The position numbers and the translations under genes are program-made. 64,000 bases of DNA from CAZWAP01 sp964632005 (GTDB lineage Bacteria > Planctomycetota > Phycisphaerae > Sedimentisphaerales > Anaerobacaceae). This document shows, piece by piece, positions 10,365-19,798 of the stretch (position 1 is its first letter; each line of letters begins with the position of its first letter). The stretch lies in contig CAZWAP010000006.1 in NCBI GenBank assembly GCA_964632005.1, forward strand, positions 27,922 to 91,921. Direction: 5' to 3'. Below the pieces are notes generated by a model. It was not told the DNA's origin, ran no database searches, and saw only the letters and a program-made list of their open reading frames with translations.

Positions 10365-11183
10365 ATGCGTCGAACCGTTCCAACAAGAGGCTTTACTCTC
10401 ATCGAGCTTCTCGTCGTCATCGCCATAATCGCTCTGCTGATGGCGATCATATTGCCGGCGCTGCAGCGAGCTCGCATGCAGGCCAAGAACGTACAGTGTA
10501 AATCGAACCTGAAGAGCTACGCTCTGGTGATGCAATTGTATACCGGCGACTACGACGATCGCTTGCCCGAGTCCTTCACCGGGATCTATTCCTGGGCAAC
10601 GATCAATAAAGGGATCAGTCTTGCGGGGGGATGGAATCCGTCCGTGCCGTTTGAACACAACCTCAAGCCGGACGGGACCTACATTCCCTATTTGCAGGCG
10701 AATGTCAAGAGCAACATCTGCCCGGTCCTCCAGGACGTGTACCACAAGAAGTGGCCGAATCGGGCAAAACCTGGCTTTACGTACAGTTTCAACTGGTGGC
10801 TCAACGCCGACAAACCGATCATTCCCAGGGTTAGCATGGTCAAACATCCCAGTCGCACGTTCTTTGCCGGCGAAGAGCTGGCCTGGCAAGCGAAGGATGC
10901 GAGCGGCAAGAGGGTCAACGGGGCAATATTCAACGACAATTCTCTGTGCACATTCTGGTCTGGAGGAGCGAGCTTAGAATGGGTGCAGGGATTCGATCCT
11001 GACGATCCTCCACCGTATACCGATGCCTTTGGCGAGTACCACAGAGCGGGAATGCGCAGGATCTACGCTGCCATGGCGGATGGCGGCCTGTGCGGCGGCG
11101 TAAGCAATGCAGCTTGCGTCGATGGCTCCGTGCAGGAAGTAAACCCGTTTGATACTTTACGGTATGCGATAGGAATCAAGTAA
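10365..11183 (+). CDS. Type II pseudopilin-like protein, planctomycete type
   Basis: A 272-residue protein with a class III prepilin leader: MRRTVPTRG is cleaved before Phe in [20 protein letters not shown], with Glu at the +5 position. The hydrophobic helix anchors it and forms the filament core. The rest is a Trp/Tyr-rich extracellular domain ending in ACVDGSVQ, like the abundant DUF1559-type pseudopilin proteins of planctomycetes. GGAGGTG lies 5 bases before the ATG, and a near-consensus promoter lies about 100 bases upstream. No secretion ATPase or prepilin peptidase is in the window, so it is a stand-alone pseudopilin of unknown role. Confidence 0.88.
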   Translation: MRRTVPTRGFTLIELLVVIAIIALLMAIILPALQRARMQAKNVQCKSNLKSYALVMQLYTGDYDDRLPESFTGIYSWATINKGISLAGGWNPSVPFEHNLKPDGTYIPYLQANVKSNICPVLQDVYHKKWPNRAKPGFTYSFNWWLNADKPIIPRVSMVKHPSRTFFAGEELAWQAKDASGKRVNGAIFNDNSLCTFWSGGASLEWVQGFDPDDPPPYTDAFGEYHRAGMRRIYAAMADGGLCGGVSNAACVDGSVQEVNPFDTLRYAIGIK

Positions 11184-11400
11184 GAGCTGTGCGTCACAAA
11201 CCGACCGCTCGCAGGCAGCGTGTCGATTAGGCCCCCGGGGATAAGCTGGTCGGCCGCGACGTCCGAATCCTCGACGTCTCAGACGAATTCAGGTGGGCAG
11301 GTCTGCTCGCAGAGCCAGGCCAGAGCATCAAGAGCAAGATCCGCTTGAGGCTTTGCCCAAATGCGGCAAGTCTGCGGGCGCTCTTGAGGTCGCAAGTGCT

Positions 11401-12255
11401 TTAGGGGCCCCCGCGAATCTGCTGGACCATTTTCACCACGTCAACCATCGGGGCAACATCGTGCACCCGTACGACTGAGACCCCGGCTGCTGCACAAAGG
11501 GCTACCGTTGCTGCGGTTCCGAACACCCTGTCGGTCGGCTTGTTCCTGCCGGTTACCGCCCCGATAAAGCTCTTGCGGCTCGTTCCCACGAGGACCCGGT
11601 AGCCGGTGGCCACAAACCTGTCTATATGCCTCAAGAGCTCCAGGTTGTGGTGCACAGTCTTGCCGAAGCCTATTCCCGGGTCAATGAATATCCTCTCTTG
11701 GGGGATGCCCAGGCTCTGGGCGTGTTCGGCCCGCCCGAGAAGATATCCCAGCACCTCGTTGACAACGTCAGCGTAGCTGGGCTCGATCTGCATCGTCTTC
11801 GGGGTCCCCTGCATATGCATCAAGACGACCGGCACGGCCTTCTCCGCCGCCAGCAGTCCCAGCCGCTCATCACTCAACGCCGTTATGTCGTTTATAATCC
11901 CTGCGCCGGCGTGGAGGGCGGCGGCGGCGACCTGGTAATCCCGTGTGTCGATGCTGATCGGTATGGTGAGCTTTGCCCGCAGCGCCCTTATCACCGGCAC
12001 TACTCGCCTTATCTGCTCGGCCGGCTCGGCCGGCTCGGAACCGGGACGCGTCGATTCGCCCCCTACATCAATAATCGCGGCCCCGGCTTCAGCCATCCGG
12101 AGCCCGTGCTCTACTGCGGGGCCGGCCTCCAAAAACAGCCCGCCGTCACTGAAGGAGTCCGGCGTGACGTTCAGCACGCCCATAACGAGGGTTCCGTGCG
12201 AAAAATCCAGCCGGCCGGCCGACCATTCAACAATGTTCCCGACATCGGATCTCAC
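11401..12255 (-). CDS. folP: Dihydropteroate synthase
   Basis: FolP condenses p-aminobenzoate with 6-hydroxymethyl-dihydropterin pyrophosphate in folate synthesis. MGVLNVTPDSFSDGG and IDVGGESTRPGSEP are the two signature loops, IDPGIGFGKT and LVGTSRKSF the later ones. I choose the GTG at 12255, which has AAGGGG upstream and lies 4 bases after the pdxB stop; a TTG at 12273 would overlap pdxB. The length is about 284 residues. It is probably translationally coupled to pdxB. Confidence 0.96.
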   Translation of the reverse strand: MRSDVGNIVEWSAGRLDFSHGTLVMGVLNVTPDSFSDGGLFLEAGPAVEHGLRMAEAGAAIIDVGGESTRPGSEPAEPAEQIRRVVPVIRALRAKLTIPISIDTRDYQVAAAALHAGAGIINDITALSDERLGLLAAEKAVPVVLMHMQGTPKTMQIEPSYADVVNEVLGYLLGRAEHAQSLGIPQERIFIDPGIGFGKTVHHNLELLRHIDRFVATGYRVLVGTSRKSFIGAVTGRNKPTDRVFGTAATVALCAAAGVSVVRVHDVAPMVDVVKMVQQIRGGP

Positions 12256-12259
12256 CGTC

Positions 12260-13417
12260 CTATGCCCCTTCAACGGCGAGGCGAAAGCCGATGCCCTCCA
12301 CCTGCCGCGCGAGCGCCGGGCTCGGCCGCTCCAGCACTACCTTTGTGTTATGGAACTCCCGCCGCACCGGATATTCCTTCCGAAGGTTATCGAAGTATTG
12401 GCCGGCCTGGCCCGCCTTGCACTCGCGAATTCGCCTAAGCCGGACGTCGTCGCGCCTGATATCATAAATGCGCTGCACCAGTCCTATCAGCACTTCCTGC
12501 TCCGGTGCTGTCCCCGGCTCGACCCTCAGTTCCGGCACCTGGGGTTGGGGCAAGAAATCCTCAGGCCTGTAGTGTGCTTCCAGTCCGAAGTACTGACAGG
12601 TCGCCTCATAGGTCATTATCATCCCCGCTACCTTGCCGTCCAGTGAATAGCCAGCGATGTGGGGGGTACCGATGTCCACCATCTTCAGGAGCTCGGTATC
12701 TATGTCCGGTTCGTTCTCCCAGACATCGAGCACCACCGCGCCCAATCTTGCCGATCGTATGGCGGACTTGAGCGCCTCACTGTCTACCACAGCGCCGCGG
12801 GAGGAATTGATAAACACGCATCCGGGGCGAAGCGCCTTGAAAAACGTATCATCGGCGAGGTGATGGGTTTTGTCCCGGCCCTCGTAGGTCAACGGCGTGT
12901 GGAGGGTAATAAAATCACAGTCCAGCAGGGCTTCGATCGGCAGGTATTTCTCATCTGCCGTCTGGCGCGCCAGCGGCGGGTCGTTCAGCCGGACCTCCAT
13001 CCCGAGCGCAGCGCATTTCTTAGCTACCTTGCTGCCGACGTTACCGGCCCCGATTACACCGATAGACTTGCCTTCCAGCTTGATCCTGTACTTCTGCGCG
13101 ACCTCCAGTATCCCGGCTATGACGTACTCTGCGGCGCTGTTGGAATTCGCGCCCGGCGCCGAGGCAAACCCTATGCCGTTCGCCCGGAGGTAGTCCGTGT
13201 CGACGTGGTCGAAGCCGATCGTGGCCGTGGCGACGAATCTTACCCTGGTCTGCTCCAGAAGCTCGGCGTTGACGGGGGTGACGCTGCGTACGAGCAGGAC
13301 GTGCGCATCGCGCAGCCGCTCGGCCGTTATCTCGCGCCCTGGCAGAAGCTCGACCTCGCCTATCGACGAAAAACACTCCCGGACAAACGGGATATTCTCA
13401 TCGGCCACTATTTTCAT
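12260..13417 (-). CDS. pdxB: 4-phosphoerythronate dehydrogenase (PdxB-like)
   Basis: A 385-residue D-2-hydroxyacid dehydrogenase. PdxB oxidises 4-phosphoerythronate in the DXP-dependent route to pyridoxal phosphate. SIGVIGAGNVGSKVA is the NAD-binding Rossmann loop, and INSSRGAVVD plus GTPHIAGYSLDGK with the catalytic His are family motifs. The C-terminal extension of about 100 residues (QVPELRVEPG onward) matches the PdxB dimerisation domain and separates it from SerA and other relatives. It begins with ATG at 13417 and runs into folP. Confidence 0.88.
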   Translation of the reverse strand: MKIVADENIPFVRECFSSIGEVELLPGREITAERLRDAHVLLVRSVTPVNAELLEQTRVRFVATATIGFDHVDTDYLRANGIGFASAPGANSNSAAEYVIAGILEVAQKYRIKLEGKSIGVIGAGNVGSKVAKKCAALGMEVRLNDPPLARQTADEKYLPIEALLDCDFITLHTPLTYEGRDKTHHLADDTFFKALRPGCVFINSSRGAVVDSEALKSAIRSARLGAVVLDVWENEPDIDTELLKMVDIGTPHIAGYSLDGKVAGMIMTYEATCQYFGLEAHYRPEDFLPQPQVPELRVEPGTAPEQEVLIGLVQRIYDIRRDDVRLRRIRECKAGQAGQYFDNLRKEYPVRREFHNTKVVLERPSPALARQVEGIGFRLAVEGA

Positions 13418-13542
13418 ACGGACCCGCCGCCTTTCTCAAAAACCTTCACTTTGGTCCCCCTCCGAAAGCCGCGCCTGCTACCGGCTCGCCGGGCCGGCCT
13501 GTCTGGCATAACGTCGCGGCAACGACGGGCCGCACCAGCAAC

Positions 13543-14580
13543 TCAAAGCTCAAAGCCTGCAACCTCCGTTCCACACTCAGGACAACGGCCGTGCTCGATG
13601 TTATTCTCCTCGATTGCATAGCCGAGGCGCTTGATGAGCATCTTTCCACAGTTATAACAGAAGGTGCTTTCGGCCTTGGAAGCGGGGACGTTGCCCAGGT
13701 AGACGTAATGCAGTCCCGCCTCCTTGCCGATCTGATAGGCTCGCTCGAGACTCGTCATCGGGGTCGGCCGTGAGTCCAAGTACCTGTACTGAGGATGAAA
13801 GCGGCTCACGTGCCAGGGGACATCGGCGCCGGCCTCATTCGCGATGAACTCCGCAAGTCGCCTGAGCTCGTCGGCCGAATCGTTCTGGCCCGGCACCAGT
13901 AGCGTCGTAATCTCCATCCATATATCGGTCTGGCCGGCGATATACCTGATCGTATCAAGCACCGGCTCAAGCCTGGCCTTGCAAAACGTCCTGTAGTATT
14001 CCTCGCTGAATGCCTTGAGATCAACGTTGATCCCATCCAGCCACGTGCGGGCCAGGTCTATCGCCTCGGTCGTCATATACCCGTTGCTGACGAAAACGTT
14101 CGCCAGTCCTTTTTCCTTTGCTAAGACCCCGCAGTCGTTGCAGAGTTCCATAAAGATCGTTGGCTCGGTATAGGTATACGCGATGCTCTTGCATCCCGTG
14201 CGCACGGCCGTATCGACTATCTCCTCCGGGCTTACCGCCTCGCCTGCGATTCTGCCCTGCTCGTACGCCGCCTGGCTTATCTGCCAGTTCTGGCAGAAAT
14301 CGCATCGAAAATTACAACCCATCGTCGCGACCGAGAAACTCCGGGTACCGGGCTGAAAGTGGAACAGAGGTTTCTTCTCTATGGGGTCCGGGTTTGCCGA
14401 ACAAACCTTGTCGTAGGTCAACGAGTAGAGCACTCCGCCGAGATTTTGCCGAACACGGCACCATCCCGGCTCGCCGTCGTCGATTAGACAGCGGCGGTTA
14501 CAGAGGGCGCACCGGACCCTCTGGCCTTCTTCCTTCTCCCAGAGCACCGCTTCCTTGAAGCTCTTCCCATCCGCTGTCAT
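13543..14580 (-). CDS. amrS: AmmeMemoRadiSam-system radical SAM enzyme
   Basis: A 345-residue radical SAM protein of the AmrS family. Two N-terminal Cys pairs (CALCNRRC) precede ATMGCNFRCDFCQNWQISQ, the CxxxCxxC cluster that binds the SAM-cleaving 4Fe-4S centre. The segment AYTYTEPTIF, with its Glu, is characteristic of the family. C-terminal CYNCGKML and CPECG form a zinc-ribbon-like end. Relatives usually occur with AMMECR1 and Memo domain proteins, but neither is visible here. A TATAAT box lies at 14614-14619, about 34 bases upstream, with a weak -35. Its reaction is unknown. Confidence 0.93.
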   Translation of the reverse strand: MTADGKSFKEAVLWEKEEGQRVRCALCNRRCLIDDGEPGWCRVRQNLGGVLYSLTYDKVCSANPDPIEKKPLFHFQPGTRSFSVATMGCNFRCDFCQNWQISQAAYEQGRIAGEAVSPEEIVDTAVRTGCKSIAYTYTEPTIFMELCNDCGVLAKEKGLANVFVSNGYMTTEAIDLARTWLDGINVDLKAFSEEYYRTFCKARLEPVLDTIRYIAGQTDIWMEITTLLVPGQNDSADELRRLAEFIANEAGADVPWHVSRFHPQYRYLDSRPTPMTSLERAYQIGKEAGLHYVYLGNVPASKAESTFCYNCGKMLIKRLGYAIEENNIEHGRCPECGTEVAGFEL

Positions 14581-14802
14581 CGTCGTACTCTGCTTATCCG
14601 GCTGTCAAAAACCATTATAACACTGTCCCCCGGCCCTTGAGACGGGCGCTGCAAGTCTATCAAGTCCTGTGGGCCAGACGCAAGTAATAATTGCCTTCTC
14701 CGGCCGGTTGTAAGCAAAGCAATTCAGGCAGAGCCCTAAAATGGTGCCACCGAAACGAAACTCGGATTCGATGCCTCGCGGCGGACCCGGCTGTGCGGCG
14801 CC

Positions 14803-17730
14803 CTATCCGGCAGGAATCCCGCGGTACGCCTCGGCGAGCACCTTGATCGGGTGCCGTGCTGCTCGGGTGCTTATATGTTCTATCTGCATCGCGCATGCCG
14901 AGCACTCCGTCAGAACAATCTTCGTGCCGGCCGAGTCCAGCGCGGCCTTCAAGCCCTCGGCAATCTTCTCCGAGAGCTCATAGTTTTTCTTTTGCAGTCC
15001 GTATGTCCCCGCCAGGCCACAGCAGCCGGCCCCCAAGTCAAGGACCTTCAGCCCGCAGAGTGCCTCCAGAAGCTCAATGCTCGCCCCGTCCTGGCCCAAG
15101 GCCCATAGATGACACGGCAGATGATAGGCAAGACCGCCGGCACCCTCACGGCGAGTGCCGTAGCGACGAATCAGGTCGGCCTTCTGTTCGGGCTGGAGTT
15201 GTCTTAACTTGCCCTGTTTGAACAGATTCAAGAGGTAACCGGTCAATTCAAACGTATTTTCCGCCACAAGTTCCGCGTCCGCGCCGGGCACCAAGCGCTT
15301 GAGGTCCTCCTTCAAGCAGAGCGCCGCACTCGGCTCGGAACAGACGACCTTGTACCCGGCTCGCACTGCCTCGGCCAGGTGCTTGAGGCTGTACGCCAGG
15401 TGTTTGCGGGCCCTGTCGAGATCGCCGTAGGCTATCGCGGGCAGCGGCGCGGGTAACTGCTTTGGAAGAGTTACCTCTACCTCGTTGGCGCCGAACACAT
15501 CAAGTACCGCGTAACCGAGCTCGTGGTCGTTGTAGTTTGCGTAGGTATCCACGAAGTACGCCACCTTATCGACAGGCTGTGCCGGGGGCGTGCGCGCGGC
15601 CAGGTACCGCCTTGCGGCCCTTATAAAACTGCCCCGCGCAAACTGCGGTATCCGGCGTCGCCTGTCTATCCCAAAGCACCGCTCAAGGATACCCCGCAGG
15701 CGCCTCGACTTGGTAAGCGTGTTCGCGGCCGGGCTGAAAATACTTCCCATAACCTCGAGGAAATGATTACCGCTCAACAGCCTTTCCCCCCAGGTAAGGC
15801 CGAGACGCCTGGCATACTGCGCCCTTGCAAAGCTCATCAACCCGGGAATATCAACCCCTGATGGGCACTCCCGCAGGCACGTCCTGCAGTGAACGCACAG
15901 ATCCAGGAACCTGCCGAACAGGGCCGATTCAAACTGCTTGTCTTGCAACTGCCCCGTCGCCCAGAAGTGTAGTAGATTCGCCTTCGCCCGTGGGCTGCCC
16001 AGCTCTTCACGGAGCGAGCGAAAGACGGGGCACATTCGTCCCGCATCTGTGGCGCGACAGAGCCCGCATCCGTAGCACTGCTCCAACTCCAGTGCCAGCT
16101 CGTCCGGCCGGAAGAGCAAGTTCGTCTTTGTACGCTCGCGCTGGATCTTCGGCGACCTCCGCAGGTTTTTTGTCATCACGTCCTGGTCGGCATTGATGAT
16201 CTTGCCCGGGTTCAACAAGCCAGCCGGGTCGAATATCTCCTTTACCCGGCACAATATACTGTAGTATTCCTGGCCGTACTGCCTCTGTACAAATGGTGCC
16301 CGCACCAGTCCGACGGCGTGCTCGCCGCTTATGGAGCCCCCGAGCGACCAGACCAGCGAGAACACCTCGTTTGCGATCGCCTGCATCTTCTGGCGGTCTG
16401 CGGCGCTGCCCAGGTCCAGGTAGGGCCGCATGTGCAGCTCGCTGTCGCCGGCATGCCCGTAGAGGTACATCTCGAAGCCGTATTTCTTCTCTATCTCCGC
16501 GATGCCTTTGAGGTAGCGTCCCAACTGCCTGTTATCGACGCTGGTATCCTCTATGAACTCGGCCGGGTGTTTTCTGCTCCGCTTCCTGTACAACAGGGGT
16601 CCGGCGTCCATGCGGGACTTCCAGATCCGGGCTTGCTCGCCCGGGTCAAGCACCGTCCGCCGGCCGCTTGGCAGGTCGCCGAGGGCCTTGTCGGTCTGGT
16701 CTATCTTGCCGCGCACCTCCTGGGTGTCCTTGCCCGTGTGCTCGACCGTAAGCACTGCCGCCGCGCCCGAAGGTAGAATATCGCGATACGCCGGCAGAGC
16801 GTTGCGCGCCAGATTCGTCAGGTTCCTGTCCATAAGCTCGCAGGCCGATGCTCCGCACCGGACGATCAGCGGCACGGCCTCTGCCATTTTCTCGAGCGAA
16901 TCAAACTCAAGCTGCAGCAGCCCCCGCGCACGGGGCACCGGTACGCTTCGCAGAGTAATCTTCGTAAAGATCGCCAGTGTGCCTTCCGAGCCGGCCATAA
17001 GGCGGGCCATATCTATTTTCCCCTCGCGGTACACTGCCCAGATGTTGTAGCCGCAGCGATTCCGGCGGATCTTAGGAAGGGCGCCCCTGATCACCATCTG
17101 GTTACGCTGGATAAGCTCGGCGCACTGCGCAGCGAGGGACCCGACCCTTTTGTCTTCGACCCCCGCAGGGTCGAGCTGGTTGGTGAACTCCGCGAGGGTG
17201 CCATCGCTCAAGACAACCTCCAGCCGTTCGACGTACTGGCCGATGTATCCATACTGCAACCAGTGGGCGCCGGTGGCGTTGTTCGCGAGGCACCCTCCTA
17301 CCGCCGCTCGATTCGCGCTCGACGGGTCGGGCCCTATCGTTCGGCCGTACCTCGCCAGCGCTGCGTTCAACTCGCTTAAAACCACGCCCGGCTCGCACTG
17401 CACCTGCGTGCCGTCCAGCTGGACCTCGATGATGCGGTTCATATAGCGCGTCATATCGAGCAGTATGCCGCTGCAGAGTGCTTCGCCCGCGAGGCCCGTC
17501 CCGCCGCCCCGGGCTGCTACGGGCAGATCTTCCTGGGCAGCGTACTTCACGACCGCAACCACGTCAGCCTGGTCGCGGGGTGCAACCACGCAGGCCGGCA
17601 CTATCCTGTAAATGCTCGCATCCGTGCTGTATGCTGCCCTGTGTACGATATCTTCGAAAACGTCCCCTTGGACCTGCTTGCTCAGCTCGGCTGCAATTTG
17701 TTCCGGTCTGTTTTTGGTGGCCCTTGTCAT
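14803..17730 (-). CDS. GlcD/GlcF-type fused FAD and Fe-S oxidoreductase
   Basis: A 975-residue fusion related to D-lactate or D-2-hydroxyglutarate dehydrogenases. The N-terminal half is a FAD-binding type 4 domain (ARGGGTGLAGEALCSGILLD near 73-92) with the FAD-oxidase C domain, including the GHAGDSELHMRPY segment. The C-terminal half has two ferredoxin-like clusters, CYGCGLC...CP near 550 and CVHCRTCLRECP near 610. Two CCG heterodisulfide-reductase-type domains follow, with CSEPSAALC and GAGCCGLAGTYG near 902. It probably oxidises a 2-hydroxy acid and passes electrons to quinone or another carrier. The substrate cannot be read from sequence. Confidence 0.9.
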   Translation of the reverse strand: MTRATKNRPEQIAAELSKQVQGDVFEDIVHRAAYSTDASIYRIVPACVVAPRDQADVVAVVKYAAQEDLPVAARGGGTGLAGEALCSGILLDMTRYMNRIIEVQLDGTQVQCEPGVVLSELNAALARYGRTIGPDPSSANRAAVGGCLANNATGAHWLQYGYIGQYVERLEVVLSDGTLAEFTNQLDPAGVEDKRVGSLAAQCAELIQRNQMVIRGALPKIRRNRCGYNIWAVYREGKIDMARLMAGSEGTLAIFTKITLRSVPVPRARGLLQLEFDSLEKMAEAVPLIVRCGASACELMDRNLTNLARNALPAYRDILPSGAAAVLTVEHTGKDTQEVRGKIDQTDKALGDLPSGRRTVLDPGEQARIWKSRMDAGPLLYRKRSRKHPAEFIEDTSVDNRQLGRYLKGIAEIEKKYGFEMYLYGHAGDSELHMRPYLDLGSAADRQKMQAIANEVFSLVWSLGGSISGEHAVGLVRAPFVQRQYGQEYYSILCRVKEIFDPAGLLNPGKIINADQDVMTKNLRRSPKIQRERTKTNLLFRPDELALELEQCYGCGLCRATDAGRMCPVFRSLREELGSPRAKANLLHFWATGQLQDKQFESALFGRFLDLCVHCRTCLRECPSGVDIPGLMSFARAQYARRLGLTWGERLLSGNHFLEVMGSIFSPAANTLTKSRRLRGILERCFGIDRRRRIPQFARGSFIRAARRYLAARTPPAQPVDKVAYFVDTYANYNDHELGYAVLDVFGANEVEVTLPKQLPAPLPAIAYGDLDRARKHLAYSLKHLAEAVRAGYKVVCSEPSAALCLKEDLKRLVPGADAELVAENTFELTGYLLNLFKQGKLRQLQPEQKADLIRRYGTRREGAGGLAYHLPCHLWALGQDGASIELLEALCGLKVLDLGAGCCGLAGTYGLQKKNYELSEKIAEGLKAALDSAGTKIVLTECSACAMQIEHISTRAARHPIKVLAEAYRGIPAG

Positions 17731-17760
17731 AGAACTTGCAGGTCAATTCCTTTGGTACTG

Positions 17761-17792
17761 CGGCGGCGCCGCCGAGCTGCCGCACGTGCGGC
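17761..17792. repeat. Two adjacent perfect 14-bp palindromes
   Basis: CGGCGGCGCCGCCG at 17761-17774 and GCCGCACGTGCGGC at 17779-17792 are both perfectly self-complementary. They lie between the mlaF stop and the start of the FAD/Fe-S oxidoreductase gene, about 30-60 bases upstream of its ATG. They could be an operator, a transcript-end structure for mlaF, or chance in GC-rich DNA. Confidence 0.5.
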
Positions 17793-17805
17793 TCGTAATC
17801 GTCGC

Positions 17806-18678
17806 CTACTCCTCGAAATCACGGGGCAGGAACTGTGTTTGAGAGATGGTCCCGCTCATCCGCAGGACCGCCAGATCGTCCTCGCTCACCTGTCCGTGGA
17901 TGAATTGCTGAACGATGGGATGAGGATGATTGCGGATATGATCAGCGTCGCCGTCCGCCACTATCTTTCCGTTATGAAGCATTATTATCCGGTCCGCTAT
18001 CTTGTAGGCGCTGTTCATATCGTGGGTTACTACCACCGTTGTCACGCCAAGCTCGCGCTGAAGCTTCAGGATCAGCTCGTTGATGATGTCGGAGCGAATC
18101 GGGTCCAGGCCGGTCGTCGGCTCGTCGTATAGCAGCACCTCCGGATTAAGAGCGATTGCCCGCGCAAGAGCCACCCGCTTGCGCTGTCCCCCCGAGAGGT
18201 TGGCGGGATAGTAGTTCTGGAATCCATCCAGGCCGACCATTGCCAGCTTTGCCTTGACCAGTTCTTCGGCTTGCTTCCAGTGCTTTATGTTCGCGTGCTG
18301 CCTTATGGGAAATATGATGTTCTCGAATACACTGAGACTGTCGAACAAGGCTCCCCCCTGGAAAAGGAACCCGAAGTGGGTGCGGACCTCGTTGAGCTGC
18401 TGCTCGCTCAGGTTGTCTATGCGGCGGTCCTTGAAGTAAACCTCTCCGGAGGTAGGGCGCAGCAGGACGATCAGGTGCTTTATCAATACCGTCTTGCCGC
18501 AACCGCTCGGACCTATCACCACGGTCGTCTTGCCCTGTTGTATTGCCAGGGAGATGTTGTCCAGAACCAGGTGCGGGCCGAATCGTTTCGTCAGGTTCTC
18601 TACTCTAAGCAGCCCGTTCGAGCCTCCCTGGGCGGAGGGTTCATCTTGTTCTTGTTTTTTTGAGTTGGAGGTTCTCAA
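17806..18678 (-). CDS. ABC transporter ATPase, MlaF-like
   Basis: A 290-residue ATPase with Walker A GPSGCGKT, Q-loop LFQGGALFDSLSVFENI, signature LSGGQRKRVALARAI and Walker B VLLYDEPTTGLDP. The GALFDSLSVFENI sequence after the Q-loop is typical of the MlaF/Ttg2A family, which powers phospholipid or toluene-tolerance transport between the inner and outer membranes. The start is a TTG at 18678, with AAAAGG overlapping the end of the permease gene; no ATG or GTG fits in the N-terminal region. It is coupled to the permease gene (10 bases between them). Confidence 0.9.
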   Translation of the reverse strand: MRTSNSKKQEQDEPSAQGGSNGLLRVENLTKRFGPHLVLDNISLAIQQGKTTVVIGPSGCGKTVLIKHLIVLLRPTSGEVYFKDRRIDNLSEQQLNEVRTHFGFLFQGGALFDSLSVFENIIFPIRQHANIKHWKQAEELVKAKLAMVGLDGFQNYYPANLSGGQRKRVALARAIALNPEVLLYDEPTTGLDPIRSDIINELILKLQRELGVTTVVVTHDMNSAYKIADRIIMLHNGKIVADGDADHIRNHPHPIVQQFIHGQVSEDDLAVLRMSGTISQTQFLPRDFEE

Positions 18679-18688
18679 TTTGCGCCTT

Positions 18689-19501
18689 TTACCCCACCAG
18701 GCTCCTGAAAGGCCAGAAGGTATTGTAAATCCCTTTGAATATTACCGCCAGGGCGAAGTCCAGGGCCAGTATGGATATGAAGCTCGCGACAAATGCCTCT
18801 GTGCAGGCCCGCCCGACGCCGTGTGCGCCTTCCCTGCACGTAAAGCCCTTGTAGCAGCTGATTATTGCGATGGCGCCGCCGAAAAAGAAGCCTTTAGTAA
18901 CACCGACGCACACGTCCCAAAGCTCGACCCCGGAAGCACTGAAGCTCCAGTACGCCCAGTCGTTGATCCCGAACTGGACCACACCCACGAAGTAACCGCC
19001 CAATATGCCGAGCAGATCCGCATAAATAATCAGGAAAGGGGTCAGCAGCAAACAGGCCAGCACCCGCGGCGCGACCAGGTACCAGACGGGGTCGGTGCCC
19101 ATGCTCCGCACGGCGTCGATCTGCTCTGTCACGTTCATCGTGCCCAGCTCAGCGGTCAGGGCGCCGCCGATCCGGCCGGCCAGCATCACGGCCGCAAGCA
19201 CAGGCCCGAGCTCCTTGACCACCGAAATGTTGATCAGAACGCCAAGCCGTTCTTCAAGCCCCATTCCCGCAAGCTGGTCGTACGCCTGGACCGCCAGGGT
19301 CATACCGACGAAAGCCCCTGTAATCATAATCACCGGTACGCTGCGAACGCCGATAACGTGCATCTGCGCCCATATCAGCGGATACGTCCGGTGGTTCCAG
19401 AAGCTGCGTAGACAGGCGCCGGCCGTCTGGGCGGCAAAGCGGCCGAACTGTCCGATATTACCCACATCCCTGATTGTCCTTGCGCCGACCGTCGCAAACA
19501 T
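18689..19501 (-). CDS. MlaE-family ABC permease
   Basis: An inner-membrane permease of the MlaE/YrbE family, about 270 residues, with five or six hydrophobic segments. VVKELGPVLAAVMLAGRIGGALTAELG (near residue 120 of the protein) holds the conserved EL-GP and GR-GA-AELG motifs. The ATG at 19501 is preferred because the promoter lies at 19587-19615; a longer frame that begins at 19618 would start upstream of transcription. mlaE and mlaF form a pair, but no MCE-domain (MlaD), MlaC or MlaA gene is in the neighbourhood. Confidence 0.9.
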   Translation of the reverse strand: MFATVGARTIRDVGNIGQFGRFAAQTAGACLRSFWNHRTYPLIWAQMHVIGVRSVPVIMITGAFVGMTLAVQAYDQLAGMGLEERLGVLINISVVKELGPVLAAVMLAGRIGGALTAELGTMNVTEQIDAVRSMGTDPVWYLVAPRVLACLLLTPFLIIYADLLGILGGYFVGVVQFGINDWAYWSFSASGVELWDVCVGVTKGFFFGGAIAIISCYKGFTCREGAHGVGRACTEAFVASFISILALDFALAVIFKGIYNTFWPFRSLVG

Positions 19502-19586
19502 CGCATCTCGCTCCGAAAGCTGCCAATCCTGAATCTGATCTACCCTTTTCCTCCCCGAAACTGGCGAATTTCTCGAATTGCGCCGG

Positions 19587-19615
19587 ATTGTATACAATCT
19601 CCGACGGACAATCAA
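19587..19615 (-). promoter_or_regulatory. Promoter of the mlaE-mlaF pair with palindromic -10 region
   Basis: On the minus strand TTGATT (19610-19615), 17 bases and TACAAT (19587-19592). The -10 box lies inside a perfect 14-bp palindrome, GATTGTATACAATC (19586-19599), which could be an operator. The 5' leader to the ATG at 19501 is about 80 bases. Confidence 0.6.
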
Positions 19616-19798
19616 CAAGCAACCGAATATGCGATCCTTCCCTGTTCCAACTGAATCGGCAATCCAGGCCGTGCAATTTCGTGCATTTCCAGACTTTTGC
19701 GCCGAATCCCCCGCATCGTCCCGCCAGGGCGGTCGATCGAATATCAGCGCTGACTGCGCAGCCTGGTCCCCGTCTTTGCAGCAGCTTTTGCCCCGGGC

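Noticed and set aside
11230..11403. Open frame of about 55 codons after the pseudopilin gene
   Set aside because: It has no start codon near its beginning and resembles no protein I know; perhaps a decayed gene end, but unsupported.
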